The translations under genes were made by a program, and so were the position numbers. Under the pieces are notes generated by a model. The model saw nothing but the letters and a program-made list of their open reading frames with translations. It made no database searches and had not been told where the DNA came from. Of a stretch of 64,000 bases of DNA, positions 25,801 through 34,287 are shown piece after piece; positions within the stretch are counted from its first letter, which is position 1; each line of letters opens with the position of its first letter. Origin of the DNA: Protaetiibacter intestinalis (GTDB taxonomy: Bacteria > Actinomycetota > Actinomycetes > Actinomycetales > Microbacteriaceae); contig NZ_CP032630.1 in assembly GCF_003627075.1 (NCBI RefSeq), positions 2,418,001-2,482,000 of the forward strand. Reading direction: 5' to 3'.

Positions 25801-28800
25801 GTCACCGTCCGTCCCGGGCGCACCGTCTCGGTGCGGGCGCTGCTCAACGACTCCGACCCGGACGGCAGCGTGCTCCGCATCCGGCAGGTGGAACCCAACG
25901 ACGACGTGACCAAGGCGCAGATCGTCGGCGACGACGTCGTCCGCATCACGCCGCCCTCGGTGGCGGGCGACTACAGCGTCGTCTACACGATCGAGAACGA
26001 CACAGGCGGCACGAGCTCGAACTTCATCCGGGTGACGGTCTCGCCCGATGCGCCGCTCGCCCGTCCGAACGTCACCGACACCGTGCTGAGCGTCACCGAC
26101 GTGCTCGAGCGCGAGACGGTCGACGTGTCGGTGCTCGAGCGCGCGTTCTGGGCGGATGGGGACGTCTCCGAGCTCGGGGTCGAGCTGGTGCCCGGGTTCT
26201 CGGAGTCGGCGGAGGTGCTCGCCAACAAGCGCGTGCGGGTGACGATCGGCGACCGCAGCCAGATCATCCCCTTCGCGGTCTTCCGGCCCGACGAGCCGAC
26301 CATCCGGGCCTACGCCTTCATCCGGGTTCCGGGTTACGACGACGCCCTTCCGCAGATCAACACCAAGGCGCCGCCGCTCAAGGTCGAGAGCGAGTCGACC
26401 GTGCGCATCGAGCTCTCGCAGTACGTCGTCGCCCTGGGCGGGTCGAAGGTGCGGCTGACCGACTCGAGCACCGTGCGGGCCACCCACTCCGACGGCTCCT
26501 CTCTCGTCGTCGACGAGGACACCCTCGAGTTCACCTCGGCCGATCGGTACTGGGGGCCCGCCTCGATCAGCTTCGAGGTCACGGACGGCACCTCGGCGAC
26601 GGACCCCGACGGACACGTGACGACGCTCTCGCTGCCGATCGAGGTGACCCCGCGCGAGAACCAGCCCCCCATCTTCAGCGGCGGTGTCGTGGAGTTCGAG
26701 CCCGGCCAGCAGAAGGAGCTCGACCTCGTCAAACTCACCAAGTACCCCTACGACGACGACATCGACGAGCTCACCTACGCGGTGCTCGAGCCGCTCCCCG
26801 TCGGGTTCAGCTACCAGATCAACGGCCAGCGCCTGCTGCTCACCGCCGACGCCTCCGCGGTCAAGGGCAGCACGACGAGCATCACGCTGAGCGTCCGCGA
26901 CGCGCTCAACGAGGGCCAGAGCGGTCGGGTGGAGCTGCGCGTCGTGCCGTCCACCCGGCCGCTCGCCCGCCCGATCGCCGACCAGGCGATCGCGCGGCGC
27001 GGCGAGACGACCGTCGTGGACGTGCTCGCCAACGACGCCGCCACCAACCCCTTCCCCGACGTGCCGTTGCGCGTCGTCGACATCCGCGGCCTCTCCGGGG
27101 CGACCCTGCCCGCCGGCATCTCGATCACCCCGAGCGCCGATCGCTCGAAGCTCTCCGTCACCGTCGCGGACGCCGCCGAGCCCCTCGACACGACGCTCCA
27201 ATACCAGGTGGCGGACGCGACGGGGGATGCGGACCGGTACGTGTGGGGCACCGTCACGATCTCCGTCCAGGATGTGCCCGATCCGGTCACCAACCTCCGG
27301 GTCACGGAGTTCGGCGACCGCACCCTCAAGCTCGGCTGGTCGCCCGGGCCGTTCAACAACTCGGCCATCACCGAGTACCGGGTGACGATGACGAACGCCG
27401 CGACGGGCTCGACCCTCTCGACGACGAGTTGCACCGTCACCGTCGGCTGCGCCGTGACGACGCCGGGCAACGGGCCCTCGAACGCCGTGCGGTTCACGGT
27501 CGTCGCGATCAACGCCATCGGCGAGTCGCTGCCGTCCGAACTCGCGGGCAGCATCTGGTCCGATGTCATCCCGCCGCCGCCCTCCGCGGTCACCGCGACG
27601 CCCGTCGACCACGGACTGCGCGTCACCTGGCGCAAGCCCGCCACCACCTCCGGCAGCCCCGTCGACAGCTACGTCGTGACGGTCGCGGGGGTTGCCGTAT
27701 CCGTCACGGTCGACCCCGCCGATGCGGTCGGCACCGAGTACTCCAAGGTCGTCAGCCAGCCCGGCATCGCCAACGGCGCGGTGGCGCCGTTCTCGGTGAG
27801 CGCCCGCAACAAGGCGCCCAACTCGCTCGCGACCTGGAACGAGGCAGGGGGGACGGGGACTCCGGCCGGCGCCCCGATCGTCACGGCGAGCCCCGCGGCG
27901 AGCGCCTCCACCACCGACGGCACGACCGTGAGCGTCGCGTGGCCGGGAGCGTTCGCCGACAACGGCAAAGCGATCAGCGCCTACTACGTGGCCCTGCACG
28001 ACGGCACCCCGCCGGAGTGCACCGTCACGGGCGTCGAGTCGGGTTCGCCGACCTTCACCCCGCCGAGCGGCTCGAACGTGCAGCAGGTCACGAGCGGCAC
28101 GAGCGCGACCTTCGGCGGCCTCACCCCCAACACGAGCTACACGCTCACGGTGTACGCCTACAACGGACAGGGATGCACGGCATCCGCCCCCGTGACGGCG
28201 ACTCCGCGGGCCGCCCCCGGCAAGGTCGTGCTGCAGTCGGGTGATGTCACCGGGCTCGTCGCGAGCGGCACCGGCACGTGGGACTTCCAGCTCAACGGCC
28301 TGCACATCCCGGAGGGTTCGGCCGACGTCGACAGCTTCGTGTACCGGCTCTCGGGCGGGACGACCGACACGAGCGCCTCGGCCCCGACGCCGTTCGGCGC
28401 GTTCCTCACGGCGGGCACCAGCCACTACGGCAACCAGGTGAGCGTCGAGGTGAAGGCCTGCCGCCAGTACACCGAGGTGCTGCTGTGCAGTCAGGAGTGG
28501 TCCGACCCCGTCGTGCTCGGGCGTGCGGTGCGCATCCAGCTCGACGGTCTGCAGGCGGTCGAGACCGCCCCGCCGATGCTGCTGCCGCCGGCCCCCGGCA
28601 CCGGGTACTGGTCGTGGACGGGTGGGCCCGTCGTCGGGGCGCCCGGCTACGACACGGTGAGCTTCGGCTGCGGACCCGACGACGACACCTCGACGCCGCA
28701 GTGCGAGGTCGTCGGCGGTGGGCTCACGGGCGACGCGTACCCGGATCTGGTGGTCACCGTGAGCTCGGACGGCGCCGACTATACGCGAACATATTCCTGG

Positions 28801-28815
28801 ACGGACATCCACTGA
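22879..28815 (+). CDS. Giant Ig-like/FN3 cell-surface protein (1978 aa)
   Basis: A signal-anchor at about residues 14-34 puts almost the whole chain outside the cell. Residues about 40-360 look like a beta-propeller of WVVGGD/LVDG-type blades. An acidic linker (about 365-390) is followed by a long array of cadherin/Ig-like modules with recurrent signatures such as VLLNDYDPNGD (about 408), ISVLDNDEQPDG (about 790), ALLNDSDPDGS (about 985) and VDVLANDAA (about 1375). At least two FN3 modules follow from about residue 1469 (PVTNLRVTEFGDRTLKLGW). Several pairs of Cys near the end could form disulfides. No LPxTG sorting signal. Likely an envelope scaffold or adhesin, corresponding to the FN3 component of PFNA clusters. 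GTG start 3 nt after the kinase stop. Confidence 0.88.
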   Translation: MSWLSTHRSLVATATSGTVVAALVATLAVVSTGYTAQRMDLSDPSVWVVGGDRQAIGRANTEVLELDSVIPTDAEDAQLVQSGSTVLLVDGASATVQRVDPVTSTLGDDIALPPQQPELFLAGDRVVVFAQATGEVWLVPLTELDTFDAASPSTLSLGEGAVVTVTGSGALLAYVPETSEVWRVEPGELVVGDRTGVGWDAARSDDVQLTAVGEDWAVLDTTIDELATASGVHELGSLAGTNQRLQAPGPADSRVLVADSASLLAVPLGGGDATVLADDVAGVPVAPVVVDGCRFAAWTSGALWRTCGSDDSVRFALSGMPGNPALAFAVNGGRVTLNDTASGASWAIQSDGELIDNWDDLILDDDEQQEQPEADDETPPELEEVQQPPVAVDDEMGARPGRASVLPVLLNDYDPNGDVLVVTSFDPIDEALGRLDLVSRNQQLQLTLTDGASGVIRFRYTISDGRGGTASAEVTVTVRSPEENSPPQAVRTSTATVASGGRVSTQVLGDWFDPDGDAIYLTAASIAAPDQVGFKPDGVVVFTDGGEGTGMKTVALTVSDGRAVSGGSLQVTVRPRGEVPILVEPWVALASAGEEITVRPMQHVRGGNATIRLGGVPPKAGTTIVPSFEAGTFTFLSDDVRTHYIEFTVTDGTQTVTGFVRIDVSAPADASTRPITVPKTIFMTLDSTQTVDPPTTDIDPAGGVLVVTGVMNIPAGSGIVAEVLDQRRVRVTLNAPLDTPVSFNYRISNGLAETEGTITVVEIPSPQRLQPPIATDDQVTVRVGDAIDISVLDNDEQPDGAEITLLPDLAVELPEDGGLLFVADDRLRYLAPQTAGNYSAVYAISGPDGQVAQARVLISVRERNAATNNPPVPRTVTARVLAGQTVHIDIPTSGVDPDGDAVQLIGQTTNPEKGSVVSVDGNSIQYQAGDYSSGTDVFQYAVVDGLGARATGTIRVGISPALEGARNPVANIDTVTVRPGRTVSVRALLNDSDPDGSVLRIRQVEPNDDVTKAQIVGDDVVRITPPSVAGDYSVVYTIENDTGGTSSNFIRVTVSPDAPLARPNVTDTVLSVTDVLERETVDVSVLERAFWADGDVSELGVELVPGFSESAEVLANKRVRVTIGDRSQIIPFAVFRPDEPTIRAYAFIRVPGYDDALPQINTKAPPLKVESESTVRIELSQYVVALGGSKVRLTDSSTVRATHSDGSSLVVDEDTLEFTSADRYWGPASISFEVTDGTSATDPDGHVTTLSLPIEVTPRENQPPIFSGGVVEFEPGQQKELDLVKLTKYPYDDDIDELTYAVLEPLPVGFSYQINGQRLLLTADASAVKGSTTSITLSVRDALNEGQSGRVELRVVPSTRPLARPIADQAIARRGETTVVDVLANDAATNPFPDVPLRVVDIRGLSGATLPAGISITPSADRSKLSVTVADAAEPLDTTLQYQVADATGDADRYVWGTVTISVQDVPDPVTNLRVTEFGDRTLKLGWSPGPFNNSAITEYRVTMTNAATGSTLSTTSCTVTVGCAVTTPGNGPSNAVRFTVVAINAIGESLPSELAGSIWSDVIPPPPSAVTATPVDHGLRVTWRKPATTSGSPVDSYVVTVAGVAVSVTVDPADAVGTEYSKVVSQPGIANGAVAPFSVSARNKAPNSLATWNEAGGTGTPAGAPIVTASPAASASTTDGTTVSVAWPGAFADNGKAISAYYVALHDGTPPECTVTGVESGSPTFTPPSGSNVQQVTSGTSATFGGLTPNTSYTLTVYAYNGQGCTASAPVTATPRAAPGKVVLQSGDVTGLVASGTGTWDFQLNGLHIPEGSADVDSFVYRLSGGTTDTSASAPTPFGAFLTAGTSHYGNQVSVEVKACRQYTEVLLCSQEWSDPVVLGRAVRIQLDGLQAVETAPPMLLPPAPGTGYWSWTGGPVVGAPGYDTVSFGCGPDDDTSTPQCEVVGGGLTGDAYPDLVVTVSSDGADYTRTYSWTDIH

Positions 28816-28844
28816 TGGCCCGCCGACCCCGAGAGGATTCCTCC

Positions 28845-29816
28845 ATGACGATGACGCCCGAACAGGCGAGCAGCTTCCACGAGACGTTCGGCCGCCTGGT
28901 GTCCGGCGTGGAACAGGTGCTGCTCGGCAAGACGTTCGTCGTGCGGCTCGGCTTCATCGCGCTGTTCAGCGAGGGGCACCTGCTGCTGGAGGACTTCCCC
29001 GGCACGGGGAAGACCTCCCTCGCGCGCGCGATCGCGCAGAGCCTCGACGGCAGCTCGAACCGCATCCAGTTCACCCCCGACCTGCTGCCCGGCGACATCA
29101 CGGGCGTGAGCATCTACGACCAGCGCTCGGGCGCCTTCGACTTCCACCACGGCCCCGTCTTCGCGAACGTCGTGCTCGCCGACGAGATCAACCGGGCGAG
29201 CCCCAAGACCCAGGCCGCGCTGCTCGAGGTCATGGAGGAGGGGCGCGTGACGGTCGACGGAGAGACCCATCCCGTCGACGCGCCGTTCATGGTCATCGCG
29301 ACCCAGAATCCGATCGAGCAGGCCGGCACCTACCGGCTCCCGGAGGCGCAGCTCGACCGCTTCCTGCTCAAGGCCTCGATCGGCTATCCCGACCACGCCT
29401 CGACCGTGCGCATCCTCGAGGGCGCGGGCGTGCGCGCCCACGACACGGTCGTCCCGGCCGTCATCACGGCGAAGGAGGTCGTCGAGCTCGCGGCGCTCGT
29501 GCGCACCGTGCACGTGGACCCCTCGATCAACGACTACGTGTCGCGGCTCGTCGAGGCGACCCGTTCGGCGGTCGAGGTGCGCCTCGGCGTGAGCGTGCGC
29601 GGGGCGCTCGCCCTCGTCCGCGCCGCCAAGACCCTCGCCGCGGCGAGCGGGCGGCACTACGTGGTGCCCGACGACATCAAGTCGCTCGCGGAGGCGGTGC
29701 TCGCGCACCGGCTCGTGCTCGACCCCGAGGCGGAGTTCGACGGCGTCACCGCGTCGAGCATCATCGCCCAGCTGCTGCTCGAGACCCCGCCGCCGAGTGA
29801 TCGGCAAGCCGTGTGA
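28845..29816 (+). CDS. MoxR-family AAA+ ATPase
   Basis: A 323-aa cytosolic AAA+ ATPase: Walker A in DFPGTGKTS, Walker B in VVLADEINRASPK, ATQNPIEQAGTYRLPEAQLDRF sensor region. MoxR proteins act as chaperone-like partners of DUF58/VWA proteins during assembly of envelope complexes. The ATG at 28845 is chosen for its GAGAGGA ribosome site; an in-frame ATG at 28815 overlapping the previous stop would add 10 residues. Confidence 0.95.
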   Translation: MTMTPEQASSFHETFGRLVSGVEQVLLGKTFVVRLGFIALFSEGHLLLEDFPGTGKTSLARAIAQSLDGSSNRIQFTPDLLPGDITGVSIYDQRSGAFDFHHGPVFANVVLADEINRASPKTQAALLEVMEEGRVTVDGETHPVDAPFMVIATQNPIEQAGTYRLPEAQLDRFLLKASIGYPDHASTVRILEGAGVRAHDTVVPAVITAKEVVELAALVRTVHVDPSINDYVSRLVEATRSAVEVRLGVSVRGALALVRAAKTLAAASGRHYVVPDDIKSLAEAVLAHRLVLDPEAEFDGVTASSIIAQLLLETPPPSDRQAV

Positions 29817-31186
29817 GCTCACGAACGCGCACCTCGAGCCGCGACACGCAGTCCTCGATCGACGCCGTCGGGCTCACCAACACGCGCGCCCGCATCGTGG
29901 GCGCGCGCACGGGCGTGCTCGCGGACGCGGTCGTCGGCGTGGTGCGGGCGGCGCGTGCCGTCGGGTCGGTCTCGCTCCGGGTCCTCCGGCGGCTGAGCGC
30001 CGTCGTGTCGCCCCTCGGCTGGGTCGTGCTCGCCCTCATCCCCGCGGCGCTCGGGATCGGCTACGCCTTCGGCTGGCTCGAGTTCGTGGCGACCGGGTGG
30101 GCGTCCGTCGCGCTCGCGGTCGTGGGTGCGATCGCGCTCATCGGGCGGGCGCCGTACCGGATGTCGCTGCAGCTTCCGCACCGCCGCGCGGTCGTGGGGG
30201 AGGCGGCGCGCGGCGCCATCAGCGTGCGCAACACGAGCTCCCGGCGCACGCTCGCCGCGGTGCTCGAGGTGCCGGTCGCCGACGGCGTCGTGGAGCTCGG
30301 GCTCCCCGGTCTGCGCGGCGGCACGACCCGCACCGAGGACTTCGCCATCCCGACCGCGAAGCGCGGTGTCATCAAGGTGGGACCCGTGCGGACCGTGCGC
30401 GGTGATCCGCTCGGACTCGTGCGCCGCGAGCTGGAGTGGACGGACGGGCTCGAACTCGTCGTGCACCCGCGCACCGTGAGCGTGCCGTCCACGAGCACCG
30501 GGCTCATCCGCGACCTCGAGGGCTCGCCCACGCGCGACCTCACCTCGAGCGACGTCGCCTTCCACGCGCTGCGCGAGTACCAGGCGGGCGACGACCGCCG
30601 TCACATCCACTGGAAGTCGACCGCGAAGACCGGCACCTACATGGTGCGCCAGTTCGAGCAGACCCGGCGCAGCCACCTCGTCGTCGCGCTCAGCCTCTCG
30701 ACGCACGACTTCGCGAGCGAGGAGGAGTTCGAGCTCGCCGTGAGCGTCGCGGGTTCGCTCGGCGTGCGCGCCGTGCGCGACGGGCGCACGGTCGCCGTCG
30801 TCGTGTCGGCGCTGACGCCGGAGTTCGCGAAGCGCCGCGTGTACGCGGTGCGTCCGCTCGCCGTGCACCTGCCGGAGCGGCTGCTCGACGACCTCGCGAC
30901 GGTCGACGCGGCGGCGACGGCCCTGCCGCTGCGCGACATCGCCCGCGTCGTGGCCGACGACATCCCGGGCATCTCGGTCGCCTTCCTGGTGTGCGGCTCG
31001 CGCACGACCGCGCAGGAGCTGCGCGCCTGCGCGGCACGCTTCCCGGTCGACGTCGAGGTCGTCGCGATCGTGTGCGATCCGGAGGCGATCCCGGGTCTGC
31101 GGCGGATCGCCGGCCTCAACGTGCTCACGATCGGCTACCTCGAGGAGCTCCGGCTCGCGCTCGCGCGATCGGCGGCCGTCGCATGA
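29813..31186 (+). CDS. DUF58-domain membrane protein
   Basis: A 457-aa protein with two membrane segments at about residues 64-105, then a cytosolic beta/VWA-like region with the DUF58 signature RRHIHWKSTAKTGTYMVRQ near residue 262. DUF58 proteins are regular partners of MoxR ATPases and transglutaminase-fold membrane proteins; the three genes overlap by 4 nt here and are surely made together. Biochemical role unknown. Confidence 0.92.
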   Translation: MSSRTRTSSRDTQSSIDAVGLTNTRARIVGARTGVLADAVVGVVRAARAVGSVSLRVLRRLSAVVSPLGWVVLALIPAALGIGYAFGWLEFVATGWASVALAVVGAIALIGRAPYRMSLQLPHRRAVVGEAARGAISVRNTSSRRTLAAVLEVPVADGVVELGLPGLRGGTTRTEDFAIPTAKRGVIKVGPVRTVRGDPLGLVRRELEWTDGLELVVHPRTVSVPSTSTGLIRDLEGSPTRDLTSSDVAFHALREYQAGDDRRHIHWKSTAKTGTYMVRQFEQTRRSHLVVALSLSTHDFASEEEFELAVSVAGSLGVRAVRDGRTVAVVVSALTPEFAKRRVYAVRPLAVHLPERLLDDLATVDAAATALPLRDIARVVADDIPGISVAFLVCGSRTTAQELRACAARFPVDVEVVAIVCDPEAIPGLRRIAGLNVLTIGYLEELRLALARSAAVA

Positions 31187-33483
31187 AGCGCCAGGTGGGG
31201 CTCTCGGCGATCGGCGACGTCGTGCAGCTGTGGCTCGCGATGGGGCTCGCCGCCGCCATGCTCTGGCCGATCTACCGCTCGAACGGCTTCCTCGTCATGG
31301 CGGTCGCGACGATCGCGATCGGCACGATGATCGCGGTCGCGGGAGCCGCCTTCCGCTGGCCGGCCTGGGTCGTGATGCTCGTCACGCTCGGGGCCTTCAC
31401 CGTCGCCGGCGTTCCGCTCGCCGTCCCCTCGCACGCGATCGGGGGCGTGCTGCCGAGCGTCGACGGCCTCCTCGACCTGTTCTCGGGCGTCGCGCTCGGC
31501 TGGAAGCAGCTGCTCACGATCACGCTTCCGGTCGGCGACTACCAGGCGCTCCTCGTGCCCGCCTTCGTGCTGCTGCTCGGCGGCACGGTGCTCTCCGGCA
31601 GCATCGCGCTGCGGGTGCGCTACGGCGAGCTCGCCACGATCCCGCCGGCCGTCGTGTTCGTGCTCGGGATCCTCTTCGGGCCCGCGGATGCCATGGCGCC
31701 TCTCGTGCTCGGGCTCGCCATGTTCGTGGTGTGCGTCTCCTGGGTCAGCTGGTGGAGGTGGCGTCGCCGTCGGGCGGCGACCCGTCGCTTCGACCGCGAG
31801 TCCGGTCCGCTGCTGCGCTTCGGGGTGGAGGTGCGCACGCTCGTGGGCGCCGTCGCGATCCTCGCCCTCGCGGTGACCGGCTCGGTCGCCGCGGCGACCG
31901 CCGCGGCCCCGCGCGGCGAGCGCGACGTGCTGCGCACCGCCGTCGCCCAGCCGTTCGACCCGCGCGACTACGCGAGCCCGCTCGCGGGCTTCCGCCGCTA
32001 CCTCCGCGACGACGACGTCGACCGCACGATGCTCGAGGTGACGGGCCTCCCCGCCGGCGCCCGCATCCGCATCGCAACTCTCGACAGCTATGACGGTGTC
32101 GTCTACGCGGTCGGCTCGGCCACCGTCGACTCGGCGTCGGGGACCTTCGTGCGGCTCCCGTCGGCGATCGACCGTTCGGGGGTCGCGGGGGAGCAGCTGA
32201 GCCTCGACGTCGACGTCGTGGGCTACTCAGGCGTGTGGGTGCCCACCGTGGGGCTGCTCGGCGACGTGGCCTTCCAGGGCGGCGACGCGACGACCCTCGA
32301 GGACGGCTTCGCGTTCAACGAGACGAGCGGCACCGCCGCCGACCTGGGCGAGCTCGACCCGGGCGACCGCTACCACCTCGACGCCGTGCTGCCCGACGAG
32401 CCGCGCCTCTCCGACCTCGCCGAGACCGTCCCCGGTTCGGCCGACGTTCCCCGCATCACCGAGGTGCCCGACGAGCTCGCCACGACGCTCGACGGGTACA
32501 TCGCGGGCACCGACGGCGCCGGGGCGCGCCTCGTCGCGGCGATCAGCGCGCTGCGCACCGACGGCTACATCAGCCACGGGCTCTCGGCCGACGAACCCGC
32601 GAGCCGTTCCGGTCACTCCCTCGACCGCATCGCCGAGCTGTTCTCCGGCACGCGGATGATCGGGGATGCGGAGCAGTACGCCGTCGCGGCCGCCCTCATG
32701 GCGGATCGGCTCGGCTTCCCGGCCCGCGTCGTCGTCGGCTTCGCACCCGAGTCGGCGGGCGTCGACGCGACGACGACGGTGCGCGGTTCCGACATCACCG
32801 CCTGGATCGAGGTCGACACCGCCCGCTACGGCTGGGTCGCGATCGACCCCGTGCCGCCCGTGCGCCCGATCCCCGAAGAGGATCCCGAGGAGCCGACGCC
32901 GGTCTCGCGTCCGGAGTCGATCGTGCCGCCGCCCGCGGACCGCCCCGACCCTCGGGAGGATCAGACGGACCCCGACACGACCGCCGAGCAGCCGGTGTCG
33001 CCCGACACGACGCTCGAGGTGCTGCTGCAGGTGCTGCGGATCTCGGGGATCGTCGTGCTGGTCGTGCTCGCGGCGCTCTCGCCGTTCCTCGTCGTCCTGG
33101 GGGCGAAGGCCCGACGACGGCACCTGCGCAAGACGGCACCGACGACCCTCGCCCGCATCCGCGGCGGCTGGGACGAGTTCGCCGACCTCGTCGTCGACCA
33201 CCGCCTTCCGCTGCCGCCCTCCGCGACGCGATCCGAGGTGGCCGCCGCGGTCGGCACGCTGCCGTCGCGCGTGCTCGCGGCGGTCGTCGACCGGGCGGTG
33301 TTCGCGCCCGGTGAGCCCGCTTCGAGCGACGCGGACCGCGTGTGGGTCGCGGTGCGCGAGCTGCGCGGCTCGCTCGACGCGGGCCGCACCCGGCGGGAAC
33401 GCTGGCGCGCCCTCGTGTCGGTGCGATCCCTCGGGGGCGGCGCGGTGCGCCAGCTGCTGCGACGACCGGGGGCGCGATCGTGA
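31183..33483 (+). CDS. Transglutaminase-fold (TgpA-like) membrane protein with degenerate active site
   Basis: A 766-aa protein: about six N-terminal membrane helices (residues 10-250), an extracytoplasmic segment with a transglutaminase-like core at about 486-560, a Pro/Asp/Glu-rich stretch, a last helix at about 614-640 and a cytosolic tail. The core keeps the fold markers ARVVVGF and GWVAIDP, but the nucleophilic Cys position reads GDAEQYA (Ala496) and the His position reads ITAWIEV (Thr539); only Asp555 of the triad remains. It should therefore not catalyse crosslinking or peptide cleavage and may act as a binding scaffold. ATG 31183 overlaps the DUF58 stop. Confidence 0.9.
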   Translation: MKRQVGLSAIGDVVQLWLAMGLAAAMLWPIYRSNGFLVMAVATIAIGTMIAVAGAAFRWPAWVVMLVTLGAFTVAGVPLAVPSHAIGGVLPSVDGLLDLFSGVALGWKQLLTITLPVGDYQALLVPAFVLLLGGTVLSGSIALRVRYGELATIPPAVVFVLGILFGPADAMAPLVLGLAMFVVCVSWVSWWRWRRRRAATRRFDRESGPLLRFGVEVRTLVGAVAILALAVTGSVAAATAAAPRGERDVLRTAVAQPFDPRDYASPLAGFRRYLRDDDVDRTMLEVTGLPAGARIRIATLDSYDGVVYAVGSATVDSASGTFVRLPSAIDRSGVAGEQLSLDVDVVGYSGVWVPTVGLLGDVAFQGGDATTLEDGFAFNETSGTAADLGELDPGDRYHLDAVLPDEPRLSDLAETVPGSADVPRITEVPDELATTLDGYIAGTDGAGARLVAAISALRTDGYISHGLSADEPASRSGHSLDRIAELFSGTRMIGDAEQYAVAAALMADRLGFPARVVVGFAPESAGVDATTTVRGSDITAWIEVDTARYGWVAIDPVPPVRPIPEEDPEEPTPVSRPESIVPPPADRPDPREDQTDPDTTAEQPVSPDTTLEVLLQVLRISGIVVLVVLAALSPFLVVLGAKARRRHLRKTAPTTLARIRGGWDEFADLVVDHRLPLPPSATRSEVAAAVGTLPSRVLAAVVDRAVFAPGEPASSDADRVWVAVRELRGSLDAGRTRRERWRALVSVRSLGGGAVRQLLRRPGARS

Positions 33484-34199
33484 ACTGTCGCCACTGCGGG
33501 ACCGCCCTCCCGGTGGGCGCCCTGTTCTGCGTCGAATGCGGGCGTTCGGTCGCCGAGCGCGAGCTGCCGACGCCGTCCGCGCCGCGCGTCGAGGCGCCGG
33601 CGCCGGTGCCGCCCCATCCGGTCGCCGCCACGCTGCACTGCCCGCAATGCGGGCAGGCCGTGGAGGCCGTCGACATCTTCTGCCCCGAGTGCGGCTTCGT
33701 GCTGTGCCCGATCACGGGCACGGACACCTCGGCGATCGCCGTCGTGCCGGCCCCGGAGCCGATGGACTCCGGCGACGAGCCCGACGTCGAGGAACTGCCC
33801 GCCGTCGACTTCCTCGCACAGCCGCGGCTCGAGGACATCGAGGAGACCCGGATCGTCGCCGCCCGACCCGCTGCGGAGCGCTACGTGCTGCAGTTCAGCA
33901 CGGGCGAGAGCGTCGTGGTGACCGGCAGCGGCCTCGTCGGACGCAACCCGAGCGCCGAGCCGGGGGAGTTCGTCGACGAGCTCGTCGCGATCTTCGACGT
34001 GGGCAAGTCGGTGTCCAAGTCGCACATCGAGTTCGGCCAGGAGTCCGGCAGGTTCTGGATCAGCGACCGGTACTCCACGAACGGCACGATCGTGCGGCAG
34101 CCGGATGCCGAGGCGGTGCGTTGCGAGCCGGGCAGGCGCTACATCATCGCGCGCGGAACCCGCGTCGAGATCGGGGAGCAGTTCTTCATCGTCAGCTGA
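33480..34199 (+). CDS. Double zinc-ribbon FHA-domain protein
   Basis: A 239-aa cytosolic protein. Two zinc ribbons open the chain (Cys3/Cys6/Cys17/Cys20 and Cys54/Cys57/Cys68/Cys71). An acidic linker with a possible phospho-acceptor segment EETRIV comes before a C-terminal FHA domain (about 140-239) with GLVGRNPS, SKSHIEF and STNGTIV. Probably a phosphorylation-dependent adaptor for the kinase at 21430. GTG start overlaps the transglutaminase-like stop. A second FHA protein opens the operon at 20049. Confidence 0.88.
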   Translation: MNCRHCGTALPVGALFCVECGRSVAERELPTPSAPRVEAPAPVPPHPVAATLHCPQCGQAVEAVDIFCPECGFVLCPITGTDTSAIAVVPAPEPMDSGDEPDVEELPAVDFLAQPRLEDIEETRIVAARPAAERYVLQFSTGESVVVTGSGLVGRNPSAEPGEFVDELVAIFDVGKSVSKSHIEFGQESGRFWISDRYSTNGTIVRQPDAEAVRCEPGRRYIIARGTRVEIGEQFFIVS

Positions 34200-34287
34200 T
34201 CCTGCACAGCCCGCGCCGTGCGCCGTTGTCCACCGGATGCGGGAGCCGCGTGCGGCGAGGCTTGGCCTGCGCGCTTGACTGGCCGAT

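Noticed and set aside
21394..28812. Open frame of 2472 codons on the minus strand opposite the kinase and giant surface protein
   Set aside because: Composition is Arg/Asp/Gly/His-rich with no domains; it mirrors the codon bias of the + strand genes, which have clear motifs.
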